This document shows positions 21,130 through 28,954 of a DNA stretch of 35,289 bases, in pieces. Position 1 is the first letter of the stretch. The number at the start of each line of letters is the position of its first letter. Source of the stretch: an uncultured bacterium (lineage in GTDB: Bacteria; Verrucomicrobiota; Kiritimatiellia; RFP12; UBA1067); the NCBI GenBank assembly GCA_902800055.1, contig CADCCW010000030.1:1-35289 (forward strand). The letters run 5' to 3'. Under the pieces are notes generated by a model. It was not told where the DNA came from. It made no database searches and was given only the letters and a program-made list of their open reading frames with translations. The translations under genes were made by a program, and so were the position numbers.

Positions 21130-22287
21130 ATGATAGAAAGAGCGATAGAGCCAGTTCTGCGGCAAAGAGCGACGGAATTCGCTGTTGTCACCATCGTTGG
21201 CCCTCGTCAGTCAGGGAAGACGACGCTTGTGCGAAAATGTTTCCCAAACTATACCTACGCAAACCTTGAAGATCCGGAGACCAGAGAGCTTGCGGAGTGC
21301 GACTACCATCGGTTTTTCGCAATGTATCCGGCGCCCGTCATCATCGACGAGATCCAGAACGTCCCAGCGCTTGCCTCGGCCATTCAGGTTTTGGTTGACC
21401 AAGACCGCCAGAAATGCGGACAGTTCATTTTGACCGGCTCGCATCAGCCGTTGCTTAAGGAGGCGGTTACGCAGTCGCTAGCCGGGAGGAACGCATTCCT
21501 CACGCTGCTTCCGCTGACATTCTCGGAGCTGAAGACGGCGACGACGGCCGTAGACCTGTCGCAGGACGGCTTGATGCTGCGTGGCTGCATGCCCGAGCTT
21601 GTCACGTCAAGGGTCAAGGCGGATGTATACTACAAAAACTACTTCCAGACCTACCTTGAGCGCGATGTGAGGAGGATCGCGAACATCAGGAACACGTCGG
21701 CGTTCAGGCGTTTTATCGTCCTGCTGGCCGGACGCGTGGGGCAGCTCGTCAACTTGAATTCGATGTCTGGCGAGGTCGGCGTCAGCCACACGGTGCTTTC
21801 GGCATGGCTTGACGTGCTTGAGGCGTCATTCATCGTCTTTCGGCTGCGGCCGTATTTTGCGAACATCGGCAAGCGGCTTGTGAAGACGCCGAAGGTGTAT
21901 TTCTCGGAGACGGCGCTTGCGGCCAACCTCCTGGGCATCAAGACCGTGGAGCAGATGGCCCGCGATCCCCTTAGAGGCCAGCTGTTCGAGAATTTGGTCG
22001 TGGGCAACCTCGTGAAACAGAGTATGAATGCCGATTCGGAAGGGGATATCTTCTTCTACCGGACCTCCAGCGGCGACGAGGTTGATGTTCTTCGTAGGGT
22101 TGGTGGAGGCGTCCAGCCGATTGAGATAAAGTCGGCGACGACATGGTCGGTGTCGCTTGCCGATGGACTCCGGGGTTATCTCAAGGTGGCTGGAGACGCC
22201 GTTGCGCCCGCCGTTGTATACGGAGGGTCGGCGGTTCCCCGCGGCGTTGACGGGATCTCCGCATTCAACTACCTCGATTTCGAGTAG
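21130..22287 (+). CDS. AAA+ ATPase with DUF4143 domain
   Basis: 385 aa. ATG 21130 with AAGGAG at 21118-21123. The AAA_14-type N-terminus has Walker A GPRQSGKTT (24-32), Walker B-like APVIIDEIQN and the sensor FILTGSHQPLL. The C-terminal DUF4143 part holds KVYFSETALAANLLGI, GQLFENLVVGNL and the nuclease-like SGDEVDVL...QPIEIKSATT, which resembles a PD-(D/E)xK site (D, then ExK). These proteins are widespread, laterally moved and of unsettled function; defence or toxin-related roles have been proposed. Base composition is lower in GC than neighbours and the gene stands alone under its own promoter, consistent with acquisition by transfer. Confidence 0.88.
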   Translation: MIERAIEPVLRQRATEFAVVTIVGPRQSGKTTLVRKCFPNYTYANLEDPETRELAECDYHRFFAMYPAPVIIDEIQNVPALASAIQVLVDQDRQKCGQFILTGSHQPLLKEAVTQSLAGRNAFLTLLPLTFSELKTATTAVDLSQDGLMLRGCMPELVTSRVKADVYYKNYFQTYLERDVRRIANIRNTSAFRRFIVLLAGRVGQLVNLNSMSGEVGVSHTVLSAWLDVLEASFIVFRLRPYFANIGKRLVKTPKVYFSETALAANLLGIKTVEQMARDPLRGQLFENLVVGNLVKQSMNADSEGDIFFYRTSSGDEVDVLRRVGGGVQPIEIKSATTWSVSLADGLRGYLKVAGDAVAPAVVYGGSAVPRGVDGISAFNYLDFE

Positions 22288-22312
22288 GTTTAATCGCATT
22301 TCACCCCGGAAC

Positions 22313-22323
22313 TATGGTATAAT
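22313..22323 (+). promoter_or_regulatory. Extended -10 promoter for the antiporter gene
   Basis: TATGGTATAAT, hexamer 22318-22323; TSS near 22330, leader about 30 nt with only a weak purine-rich site (GGAAGAAGAAAG). Confidence 0.8.
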
Positions 22324-22359
22324 TACGCCACACCACCGGAAGAAGAAAGCAGTGAACTT

Positions 22360-23709
22360 ATGAACAAAGAAACTAATACGCCTCGTCCCAACGGATTCGC
22401 GCTGGTGCCTTTCGCGGTGTTCGCCGCGTTTTACGTGGGGCTGTCGCTTTTCGCGTCCCACCTCGGATACGAAATGCCCTGGTACAAGGTCTCGATGCCC
22501 ATCGCGTTTCTCGTGGCTTCGGCGATGTCCATGCTCATGGGGCGCCGCAAGCTCGACGAGAAGGTCGAAATATACGCGAGGGGAATGGGCGAGCCCAACA
22601 TAATGATCATGTGCCTCATCTTCATACTGGCTGGGGCGTTCGCGACGATAGCGAAGGGATCGGGCGCCGTCGATGCGGCCGTCACGATTGCGCAGGCGTT
22701 TGTGCCGACGCGTCTCATGGTGGCGGGGGTGTTCCTCGTCTCGTGCCTCATCTCGCTTGCCATCGGCACTTCCTGCGGTACCATAGCGGCGGTGACGCCG
22801 ATCGCGTTGGGATTTGTCGAGCCGCTTGGCCTCGACCCGGCGCTTCTCATGGGCGCCGTGATCGGTGGCGCCATGTTTGGCGACAACATGTCCATGATCT
22901 CCGACACGACAATCGCCGCTACGCGGACCCAGGGAGTGAGGATGAAGGACAAGTTCCTCGCCAACGGCCTGATCGCGGCGCCCGCCGCGCTGGTTGCGCT
23001 CTTCCTCTATGCGGCCTCTGGCTCTGCCGCGGGAGCGGTCGAGACGCCGACCATAGCATGGCGGCACGTCGTCCTGGTCCTGCCCTATGTCTTCGTGCTC
23101 GCGCTTGCGCTGGCGGGATTCAACGTGATGGCGCTGCTCTTCTCGGGGACCTTGCTGTCGGCTGTGATCGGTGGCGTGCTCGGGCGCTTTGCGTTCTTTG
23201 ACATCATGGACCTCCTTGGCAAGGGGACATTGGGAATGGGCGAGACGCTGATTGTCGCGCTCCTCGCGGGAGGGCTTTTCAAGTCGGTGCAGGCCAACGG
23301 CGGAATCCTGTGGCTCACCGACAGGATATCCAAGGTGATACTCGGTCCGCGTTCCTGCGAGTTCGGCGTCTTTCTCCTGGTGGCGGCCATCAACTGCTTC
23401 ACCGCCAACAACACGGTCGCAATCGTGATTGCCGGTCCCATCGCGAAGGAATGCGCCGACAAGTTCGGCGCGGCGCCAGTTCGCGTCGCATCGGTCCTCG
23501 ACACCGCCTCCTGCGTAGTGCAGGGAATCATACCCTACGGCGCGCAGATTCTCATCGCCATGGGCGTCGCGAAGGGGCTCGACATGTCCGTCGACACCGT
23601 ATCGCTGCTCTCGAGCCTATATTATCAGCCGCTCCTGGCCATTGCGGTCTTTTGCTCGATGCTGCTCTACGGCCGGCGCAACCGCTCGCCGATCCCCACC
23701 GTCGACTGA
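22360..23709 (+). CDS. NhaC-family Na+/H+ antiporter
   Basis: 449 aa inner-membrane protein with about 11-12 hydrophobic spans across its length. The centre carries SLAIGTSCGTIAAVTPIA and GAVIGGAMFGDNMSMISDTTIAATRTQG, the signature of the NhaC (PF03553) family; the FGDN and SDTT residues lie in the ion path. The second half holds AINCFTANNTVAIVIAGPIA and CVVQGIIPYGAQILIA. The family exchanges Na+ for protons, and some members carry amino acids or organic acids with Na+, so the exact substrate is open. It is a single-gene unit with its own promoter; a strong AT-rich inverted repeat follows. Confidence 0.9.
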   Translation: MNKETNTPRPNGFALVPFAVFAAFYVGLSLFASHLGYEMPWYKVSMPIAFLVASAMSMLMGRRKLDEKVEIYARGMGEPNIMIMCLIFILAGAFATIAKGSGAVDAAVTIAQAFVPTRLMVAGVFLVSCLISLAIGTSCGTIAAVTPIALGFVEPLGLDPALLMGAVIGGAMFGDNMSMISDTTIAATRTQGVRMKDKFLANGLIAAPAALVALFLYAASGSAAGAVETPTIAWRHVVLVLPYVFVLALALAGFNVMALLFSGTLLSAVIGGVLGRFAFFDIMDLLGKGTLGMGETLIVALLAGGLFKSVQANGGILWLTDRISKVILGPRSCEFGVFLLVAAINCFTANNTVAIVIAGPIAKECADKFGAAPVRVASVLDTASCVVQGIIPYGAQILIAMGVAKGLDMSVDTVSLLSSLYYQPLLAIAVFCSMLLYGRRNRSPIPTVD

Positions 23710-23764
23710 GGCGGCTGGTCGCGTCCAAAATTCAATTAGTATACCAGATTTCCCGACGCTGAAC

Positions 23765-23824
23765 CTTAATGGAACCTTAAGCGAATCTAAATTCGTCTTT
23801 AGATTCCATTAAGGTTCCATTAAG
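23765..23824. repeat. Long near-perfect inverted repeat (hairpin) between nhaC-type gene and comM
   Basis: CTTAATGGAACCTTAA (23765-23780) is the exact reverse complement of 23809-23824. After a 2-nt mismatch, GAATCTAAA (23783-23791) pairs with TTTAGATTC (23798-23806) around a TTCGTC loop, giving 25 base pairs in 27 positions. It is AT-rich in a GC-rich genome and is made of tandem near-copies (AACCTTAA twice, TTCCATTAAG twice). It may serve as a bidirectional terminator, though no T run follows, or be a palindromic mobile repeat. Confidence 0.75.
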
Positions 23825-23842
23825 ATTCGATTTCCGGCGTTT

Positions 23843-23851
23843 TGCTATTCT
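23843..23851 (+). promoter_or_regulatory. Possible weak extended -10 for the comM cluster
   Basis: TGCTATTCT keeps the TG and the TAT start and final T of the -10 hexamer (23846-23851) and lies 45 nt before the comM ATG. It departs from the GGTATAAT form used elsewhere in this window, so the call is tentative. Confidence 0.25.
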
Positions 23852-23896
23852 ACGCACCGTTCTCCCGGAAAGGAGGGCGGAAAGGAACGTAGAAAG

Positions 23897-25444
23897 ATGC
23901 TGGCAAAATGCTATTCGGCCGCGGTGAGCGGCGTGGAGGCGCGGACGGTGGAGATCGAGGTGTTCTCCACCCTGGGGAACTCGCAGTTCGCGATCGTGGG
24001 CCTCCCGGACCAGGCGGTGAAGGAGGCGAAGGACCGCATCCCCACCGCGCTTAAGAGCCAGGGTCTTTCGTCCCGCAAGGAGCTGGACGTCACGGTCAAC
24101 CTCGCGCCGGCGGACGTGAAGAAGGAGGGCCCGGTCTACGACCTGCCGATCGCGGTCGGGCTCCTGAAGGCGACGGGCAAGGTGTTCAGCGAGAGCCTCG
24201 GCGACTACGCCTTCGCCGGCGAGCTTGCGCTCTCGGGCGAGATCCGGCGGGTGAAGGGGGTGCTGCCGATGGCGCTCGAGATGAAGCGCATCGGCCGGCG
24301 CGCGATGCTCGTCCCGGAGGAGAACGCCGACGAGGCGAGCGTGGTGGAGGGGATCGATATCATCCCGGTGCGGACGCTCCAGGAGACGGTGCAGTACCTG
24401 AACGGCGAGCGCGCCATTGAGCCGCGCCGCAACGACCTCTCCCGTCTCATCCGCGAGAACAGCGACGCGGGCGACGACTTCGCGGACGTAAAGGGCCAGC
24501 AGGACGCGAAGAGCGCGATCGAGGTGGCCGTCGCCGGCGGCCACAACATCCTGATGATCGGCTCGCCCGGTTCGGGCAAGACGATGCTCGCGCGGCGGAT
24601 TCCGTCCATCCTGCCGCCGCTCACGGTGGAGGAGGCGCTGGAGGTGTCGCGCGTCCACTCCGTGGCCGGGCGAGAGAAGTGCGCGGGGACCTTCGTCACC
24701 TCGCGCCCGTTCCGCGCGCCGCACCACACCGTGAGCTCGATCGGCCTCCTGGGCGGCGGCGCGAAGCCGGTGCCGGGCGAGGTGTCGCTCGCGCACCGCG
24801 GCGTCCTCTTCCTCGACGAGTTCGCCGAGTTCCCGCGCTCGGCGCTCGAGGTGCTTAGGCAGCCGCTCGAGGACGGCCACGTCGGTGTCTCGCGCGCCGC
24901 CGCCGCGCACGACTTCCCGTCCAAGTTCATGCTCGTCGCGGCGATGAACCCGTGTCCCTGCGGCTACTTCAACGACCCCCGCCGCCATTGCCGCTGCAGC
25001 CAGTCCTCCATCATCAAGTACCAGAGCCGCGTGTCGGGTCCGCTCCTGGACCGCATCGACATCCAGATCGAGGTGCCGCCGGTGGACGCCGCGAGATTGC
25101 CGACCCTGGGCCGCGGCGAATCGAGCGCGGCGGTGCGCGCGCGGGTGGTGGCGGCGCGCGCGGTGCAGTCGGCCCGGTACCGCGGCGTCGCCGGCGTGTA
25201 CACGAACGCGGAGGCGAAGAGCCGCGACCTCGCCGACGTCTGCCGGCTCTCCTCGGCCGACCGCGACCGGCTCGTCAGGGCGATCGAGCGGCTCGGGCTC
25301 TCCGCCCGCGCCTACGACAAGGTGCTCAGGGTCGCGCGCACCTGCGCCGACCTCGACGGCGAGGAGGCGGTCGGCGAGGAGCACATCAACGCCGCGCTCA
25401 GGATGCGCCACCTCGACGGCGCGGAGAACTCCTACTGGATCTGA
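23897..25444 (+). CDS. comM: ComM/YifB Mg-chelatase-like AAA ATPase
   Basis: 515 aa, normal family length. The N-terminal ChlI-like domain carries FAIVGLPDQAVKEAKDRI and NLAPADVKKEGPVYDLPIA. The AAA+ core has Walker A GSPGSGKTM (about 222-230), HTVSSIGLLGGG, Walker B GVLFLDEFAEF and the cysteine-rich NPCPCGYFNDPRRHCRC insertion, then the C-terminal SARAYDKVLRVARTCADLDG. ComM is a hexameric DNA helicase that extends branch migration during natural transformation. Here it leads a run of five co-directional genes including yraN and recA, so a role in recombination of incoming DNA fits. Upstream purine-rich AAAGGA lies about 10 nt before ATG 23897. Confidence 0.93.
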   Translation: MLAKCYSAAVSGVEARTVEIEVFSTLGNSQFAIVGLPDQAVKEAKDRIPTALKSQGLSSRKELDVTVNLAPADVKKEGPVYDLPIAVGLLKATGKVFSESLGDYAFAGELALSGEIRRVKGVLPMALEMKRIGRRAMLVPEENADEASVVEGIDIIPVRTLQETVQYLNGERAIEPRRNDLSRLIRENSDAGDDFADVKGQQDAKSAIEVAVAGGHNILMIGSPGSGKTMLARRIPSILPPLTVEEALEVSRVHSVAGREKCAGTFVTSRPFRAPHHTVSSIGLLGGGAKPVPGEVSLAHRGVLFLDEFAEFPRSALEVLRQPLEDGHVGVSRAAAAHDFPSKFMLVAAMNPCPCGYFNDPRRHCRCSQSSIIKYQSRVSGPLLDRIDIQIEVPPVDAARLPTLGRGESSAAVRARVVAARAVQSARYRGVAGVYTNAEAKSRDLADVCRLSSADRDRLVRAIERLGLSARAYDKVLRVARTCADLDGEEAVGEEHINAALRMRHLDGAENSYWI

Positions 25445-25445
25445 A

Positions 25446-25470
25446 CGGCGCGGCGAGGTCCGCCGCGCCG
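25446..25470 (+). other. GC-rich stem-loop after comM
   Basis: CGGCGCGGCG (25446-25455) and CGCCGCGCCG (25461-25470) are perfect complements around an AGGTC loop, one base after the comM stop. There is no T run, and the next gene has its own RBS 30 nt on. It could tune read-through or stabilise the comM part of the mRNA. Confidence 0.45.
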
Positions 25471-25510
25471 GGACGAATACACGACAACACCAAAGGAAAG
25501 GAAACACCAG

Positions 25511-26107
25511 ATGAACACAACCACGAACCAGACCGAGAGCCGCGCCTACCGTCCGAAGCTCGCGCTCTACCACCCCAACGCCCGCGGCACCGGCAGCGCC
25601 GTCAGGCTCGAGCTGCTGCCGGCGACGGACGACGCGGAGGGGTGCATCATGCTCACCATCGCCGGACAGAGCGCGGTTGGCGACCGCCGCGCGCCGACGC
25701 CGACGTACGCCCGCTTCGACTGGGAGAACAAGATCGTCGTCAAGCTCGGCTTCACCGACCTCTGCCAGATGCTGCAGGTCTTCCGCGGCGAATGCGAGTC
25801 GATCGGCGACGGACAGGGGCTCTTCCACCGCGCCGGCTGCGGCCAGACGCGCATCACGCTCCGCCACCTCGTCGAGCCCATCGTCGGCTATTCGCTCGAC
25901 CTCTACCGCACCCTGCCGGGCGGACAGGAGACGTCCTCGCGGTTCTTCTTCTCGCCGGCCGAGGCGCTGGGGCTGACCGAGGCGGTGTGCGGCTCGATGG
26001 CGGTGATCTGCTTCGGCATCCCGATGGCGCAGACGGCGTCGGCGGAGCGGGCCGAGTCCGCCGCGGCAAGGCGCGGAAAGGAGGCCGTCGATGCCGCGGC
26101 CGCGTGA
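25511..26107 (+). CDS. Unknown 198-aa protein in the comM-yraN-recA cluster
   Basis: 198 aa; ATG 25511 preceded by AAAGGAAAGGA. After a polar N-terminus it reads LALYHPNARGTGSAVRLELLPA, then a beta-rich core (FDWENKIVVKLGFTDLCQMLQVFRGE...TRITLRHL...YSLDLYRTLP), ending with a helix (SPAEALGLTEAVCGSMAVICFGI) and an Ala-rich tail. Strands followed by a terminal helix recall the Whirly/MRP/PC4 group of single-stranded nucleic-acid-binding folds. That is my inference from pattern, not from a detected family. No catalytic motif or signal peptide is visible. The yraN start overlaps its last 17 bases, and recA follows, so a role with single-stranded DNA during uptake or repair is plausible. Confidence 0.7.
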   Translation: MNTTTNQTESRAYRPKLALYHPNARGTGSAVRLELLPATDDAEGCIMLTIAGQSAVGDRRAPTPTYARFDWENKIVVKLGFTDLCQMLQVFRGECESIGDGQGLFHRAGCGQTRITLRHLVEPIVGYSLDLYRTLPGGQETSSRFFFSPAEALGLTEAVCGSMAVICFGIPMAQTASAERAESAAARRGKEAVDAAAA

Positions 26108-26525
26108 GGAGGCGAGCGTCTCGGCGGCGCACGGCTGCTGGGGCGAGGACGTCGCGGCGGAGTTCCTCCGCCGCGGCGGATTCGTGATCGTCGACCGCAA
26201 CTCGCGGCCGTCGGCGCGCGACCGGCGGCTCGAGATCGACATCGTCGCCTGGGAGCGCTCGACCGACACCATGGTGTTCGTCGAGGTGAAGCAGCACGCG
26301 ACGCTCTCGCCCTACGCGCGCCGGCTCCGCAGCGTCGACCGCCGCAAGCGCGAGAACCTGCGCCGGGCCTGCAACGCCTGGCGGCGGGCGAACCGCTGGC
26401 GCGGCGGCTACCGCTTCGACGTCATCGAGATCTACGGCGTGCCGGAGGGCGGCCGGCCGGTGATCGACCACATCCGCAAGGTGGATCTTTTCGCCCGCCG
26501 CGGACGCTTCGTGCGCTGGGAGTAA
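26091..26525 (+). CDS. yraN: YraN/UPF0102 family predicted endonuclease
   Basis: 144 aa; ATG 26091 with AAGGAGG at 26078-26084, overlapping the upstream gene by 17 nt. The family's restriction-endonuclease-like site is intact: G15-E19 (GCWGED), E48 and D50 in LEIDIVAW, and E65-V-K67 in FVEVK, then the conserved RRKRENLRRACNAW helix and YRFDVIEI. YraN proteins commonly sit beside comM or dprA and are thought to act on DNA ends or junctions; activity has not been settled. Length is slightly above the usual ~120 aa because of the N-terminal and C-terminal extensions. Confidence 0.88.
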   Translation: MPRPREEASVSAAHGCWGEDVAAEFLRRGGFVIVDRNSRPSARDRRLEIDIVAWERSTDTMVFVEVKQHATLSPYARRLRSVDRRKRENLRRACNAWRRANRWRGGYRFDVIEIYGVPEGGRPVIDHIRKVDLFARRGRFVRWE

Positions 26526-26543
26526 AAGGAAAGGAGAACAAGA

Positions 26544-27557
26544 ATGGGCAAGTTGTCAACGGCCCTGGAGGACATCCTCAGGACCATCCGCAAGGAGTTC
26601 GGCGAGATGTCGGTGCTGCGGCTCGGCGACGCCGCCGACCGCTCCGTCGAGGCGGTCTCGACCGGGGCGCTTTCGCTCGACCTCGCGCTCGGCGTGGGCG
26701 GCGTGCCGAAGGGGAGGATCGTCGAATGCTACGGCCACGAGTCGTCTGGCAAGACCACCCTCGCCCTGCATATCGTCGCGAACGCCCAGAAGTCCGGCGG
26801 GACCGCGGCGTTCATCGACGCCGAGCACGCGCTCGACCCCGGCTACGCGCGGCGGATCGGCGTCGACCTCGACTCGCTGCTCGTCTCCCAGCCTAACTCC
26901 GGCGAGGAGGCGCTGGCGATCTGCGAGCGGCTGGTGAAGTCCGGCGCGGTGGACGTGGTCGTGGTCGACTCCGTCGCCGCGCTCGTGCCGCAGGCGGAGA
27001 TCGACGGCGAGATCGGCGACTGCCACGTCGGGCTGCAGGCGCGGCTGATGTCGCAGGCGATGCGCAAGCTTGCCGGCGCCATCGCCCAGACGAAGGCGCT
27101 CGTCGTCTTCACCAACCAGGTGCGCGAGAAGATCGGCGTCATGTTCGGGAGCCCCGAGACGACTCCCGGCGGCAAGGCGCTCAAGTTCTACGCCTCCTGC
27201 CGCCTGCAGGTGCAGCGCATCGGCGCGATCAAGAACGCGGCGGGCGAGGTGGTGGGCAGCCGCACGCGGGTGAAGGTGGTGAAGAACAAGGTCGCGGCGC
27301 CGTTCGCCGAGGCCGAGTTCGACATCCTCTACGCCTGCGGCATTTCGTGGGAAGGATCGGTGCTGGACGCCGCGCTTGCCCGCGGCATCGTCGAGAAGCG
27401 CGGCAGCTGGCTTGCGTTCGGCGAGCGGCAACTCGGCCAAGGCACATTGGCGGCGATCGAGTTCCTGAAGGCGAACCCTGAGCTGCGCGACGAGATCGTC
27501 GCCAGAGTGAAGGAGTCGCCGGCGGTGCCGGCGGCGAAGGGCCGGAAGGCGGCCTGA
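26544..27557 (+). CDS. recA: RecA recombinase
   Basis: 337 aa, 18 nt after yraN, with AAAGGAGAAC before ATG 26544. RecA forms filaments on single-stranded DNA and drives strand exchange and the SOS response. Walker A is at 64-72 (GHESSGKTT), where His65 replaces the usual Pro. [22 protein letters not shown] is the Walker B region, [30 protein letters not shown] covers loop L2 (Thr to Pro change after ETT), and [12 protein letters not shown] is conserved. No SOS (LexA) box is recognised upstream. The gene sits inside a competence-like cluster rather than alone with recX, as is common elsewhere. Confidence 0.96.
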   Translation: MGKLSTALEDILRTIRKEFGEMSVLRLGDAADRSVEAVSTGALSLDLALGVGGVPKGRIVECYGHESSGKTTLALHIVANAQKSGGTAAFIDAEHALDPGYARRIGVDLDSLLVSQPNSGEEALAICERLVKSGAVDVVVVDSVAALVPQAEIDGEIGDCHVGLQARLMSQAMRKLAGAIAQTKALVVFTNQVREKIGVMFGSPETTPGGKALKFYASCRLQVQRIGAIKNAAGEVVGSRTRVKVVKNKVAAPFAEAEFDILYACGISWEGSVLDAALARGIVEKRGSWLAFGERQLGQGTLAAIEFLKANPELRDEIVARVKESPAVPAAKGRKAA

Positions 27558-27567
27558 GGAGGCGGTG

Positions 27568-28887
27568 ATGGACATCACCGAGAGGCACGTCCAGGCGGTG
27601 TGGTACGACGCGGCGCTGCGTCCGAAGCGCCTCGCCACCCGCCGCGGCACTCCGGTGGAGGTGGTGAGTCCCGGTGAGTGGAACCTCGGCCCGGGGCCGG
27701 ACTTCACCGGCGCGGTGCTCGAGCTCGGACCCGAGCGCCGCCGCGTGGTCGGCGACGTCGAGGTGCACATCCGCCCTGCGGACTGGGACCGCCACGGACA
27801 CGGCGCCGACCCGAACTACCGCAGCGTGGTCGCCCACGTGACCTGGGGATGCGGCCCGGAGGCGCGCTCGCTGCCGCCGGGCGCGGTGTCGATCTGGCTC
27901 GGGCGCTTCGCGCTCGCCAACCCGGCGTTCTCGGCTGACGCGATCGACCTCGCTGCCTATCCCTACGACCGGCTGCCCGGCGAGGAGCGTCCCTGCTCTC
28001 GCGCGCTCGGCGGCGACCCGGACCGGGCGCAGGCGCTTCTCGCCGAGGCCGGGCGGCGCCGGCTCGCGGCGAAGGCCGAGCGGGTGCGGCGGCGGCTCGG
28101 CTCGGCGGTCGCCAGCCGCGTCGGAGGACGCGAGCAGGTGTTCTACGAGGAGGTGATGACGGCGCTCGGGTACTCGCGCAACGCGGAGGCGTTCCGCCGC
28201 GTCGCCGGGCGCGTGCCGATCGCGGAGATGCCGCGCGAGCCGCCGTCGGCCCGCGCCGCGCTTCTGGCCGCGGGGTCGTTCGAGGACCTGGACCGCCGCT
28301 GTCTGAGGCCGAACAACTCTCCCGAGCGCAGGCTGGCGGCGGCGGCGGACGTCTTCACCTCGACCGGCACCATGTCGCTCGCCGACGCGGCGGACTTCTC
28401 GCGTCGTGGCTGCCGCGGGATGGTGGCGGTGATGCGCGGCCGCGGCGAGGCGGCGTCACGTGGCGGCGGAGGCTTCATCGGCCCGGGACGGGCGGCGGCG
28501 GTGATTGCGAACGTGGTGGTGCCGTTCGCGGTCGCGGAAGGGCGGCTCGCCGCCGCGCCGGACTGGCTGCCGGCCGAGGACATCTCGGAGCCGGTGAAGC
28601 TGATGGCCTTCAGGCTCTTCGGCCGGGACCACAATCCCGCCGCGTTCTACGCCGGCAACGGGCTGCTGGTGCAGGGGCTGCTGCACCTCTTCAGGGAGCT
28701 CTGCCTTGCGCACCATCCCTTGTGCGCCGATTGCACGCTGGGAGAGCCGTTGGAAGTGTTTCAGCAGCCAGTGGTCAGTAGCCAGCAACCAACAACCAGC
28801 AGCCAGCAACCAACAGCCAGCAGCCAGCAACCAGTGATCAGTGGACAGTGGACCGCGGTGCCCTTGCGCAAAGCGCCGGTCATATGA
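27568..28887 (+). CDS. DUF2851 family protein with repeat-encoded C-terminus
   Basis: 439 aa; ATG 27568 with GGAGG at 27558-27562, 10 nt after recA. The N-terminal WNLGPGPDFTGAVLEL and GDVEVHIRPADWDRHGH...NYRSVVAHVTW are the DUF2851 signature, resembling a nuclease-like fold; function is not established. The middle and end (ALGYSRNAEAFRRVA, NPAAFYAGNGLLVQGLLHLF, CLAHHPLCADC) also fit the family. The last ~40 residues come from a 12-unit heptamer array read as QQPVVSS, QQPTTSS, QQPTASS and QQPVISG, followed by a short end. The stop TGA (28885-28887) lies inside the next promoter. The natural C-terminus has probably been overwritten by the repeat. Confidence 0.82.
   Translation: MDITERHVQAVWYDAALRPKRLATRRGTPVEVVSPGEWNLGPGPDFTGAVLELGPERRRVVGDVEVHIRPADWDRHGHGADPNYRSVVAHVTWGCGPEARSLPPGAVSIWLGRFALANPAFSADAIDLAAYPYDRLPGEERPCSRALGGDPDRAQALLAEAGRRRLAAKAERVRRRLGSAVASRVGGREQVFYEEVMTALGYSRNAEAFRRVAGRVPIAEMPREPPSARAALLAAGSFEDLDRRCLRPNNSPERRLAAAADVFTSTGTMSLADAADFSRRGCRGMVAVMRGRGEAASRGGGGFIGPGRAAAVIANVVVPFAVAEGRLAAAPDWLPAEDISEPVKLMAFRLFGRDHNPAAFYAGNGLLVQGLLHLFRELCLAHHPLCADCTLGEPLEVFQQPVVSSQQPTTSSQQPTASSQQPVISGQWTAVPLRKAPVI
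28765..28848 (+). repeat. Twelve-unit heptamer array, CAGCCAG/CAACCAG type
   Basis: Units in order: CAGCCAG, TGGTCAG, TAGCCAG, CAACCAA, CAACCAG, CAGCCAG, CAACCAA, CAGCCAG, CAGCCAG, CAACCAG, TGATCAG, TGGACAG. It encodes a seven-residue period in the tail of the DUF2851 protein and ends about 35 nt before a promoter. Confidence 0.88.
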
Positions 28888-28893
28888 TACAAT
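28883..28893 (+). promoter_or_regulatory. Variant extended -10 promoter for the alcohol dehydrogenase
   Basis: TATGATACAAT, hexamer TACAAT 28888-28893, two substitutions from the consensus of this window. TSS near 28900, leader about 55 nt. The DUF2851 stop overlaps the TG element. Confidence 0.55.
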
Positions 28894-28954
28894 ACCTCCA
28901 TCTCGACGCCTATTCCGACATTCCTGTCCGCGAATAGAGAGAGGAGACATCAAG

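Noticed and set aside
23730..23745. TAGTATACC as a minus-strand promoter in the gap after the antiporter gene
   Set aside because: It matches the -10 motif poorly and no minus-strand gene follows it.
28765..28848. Tandem array considered as a CRISPR
   Set aside because: Units are 7 nt with no spacers; the same holds for the other arrays in the window. No cas genes are present.
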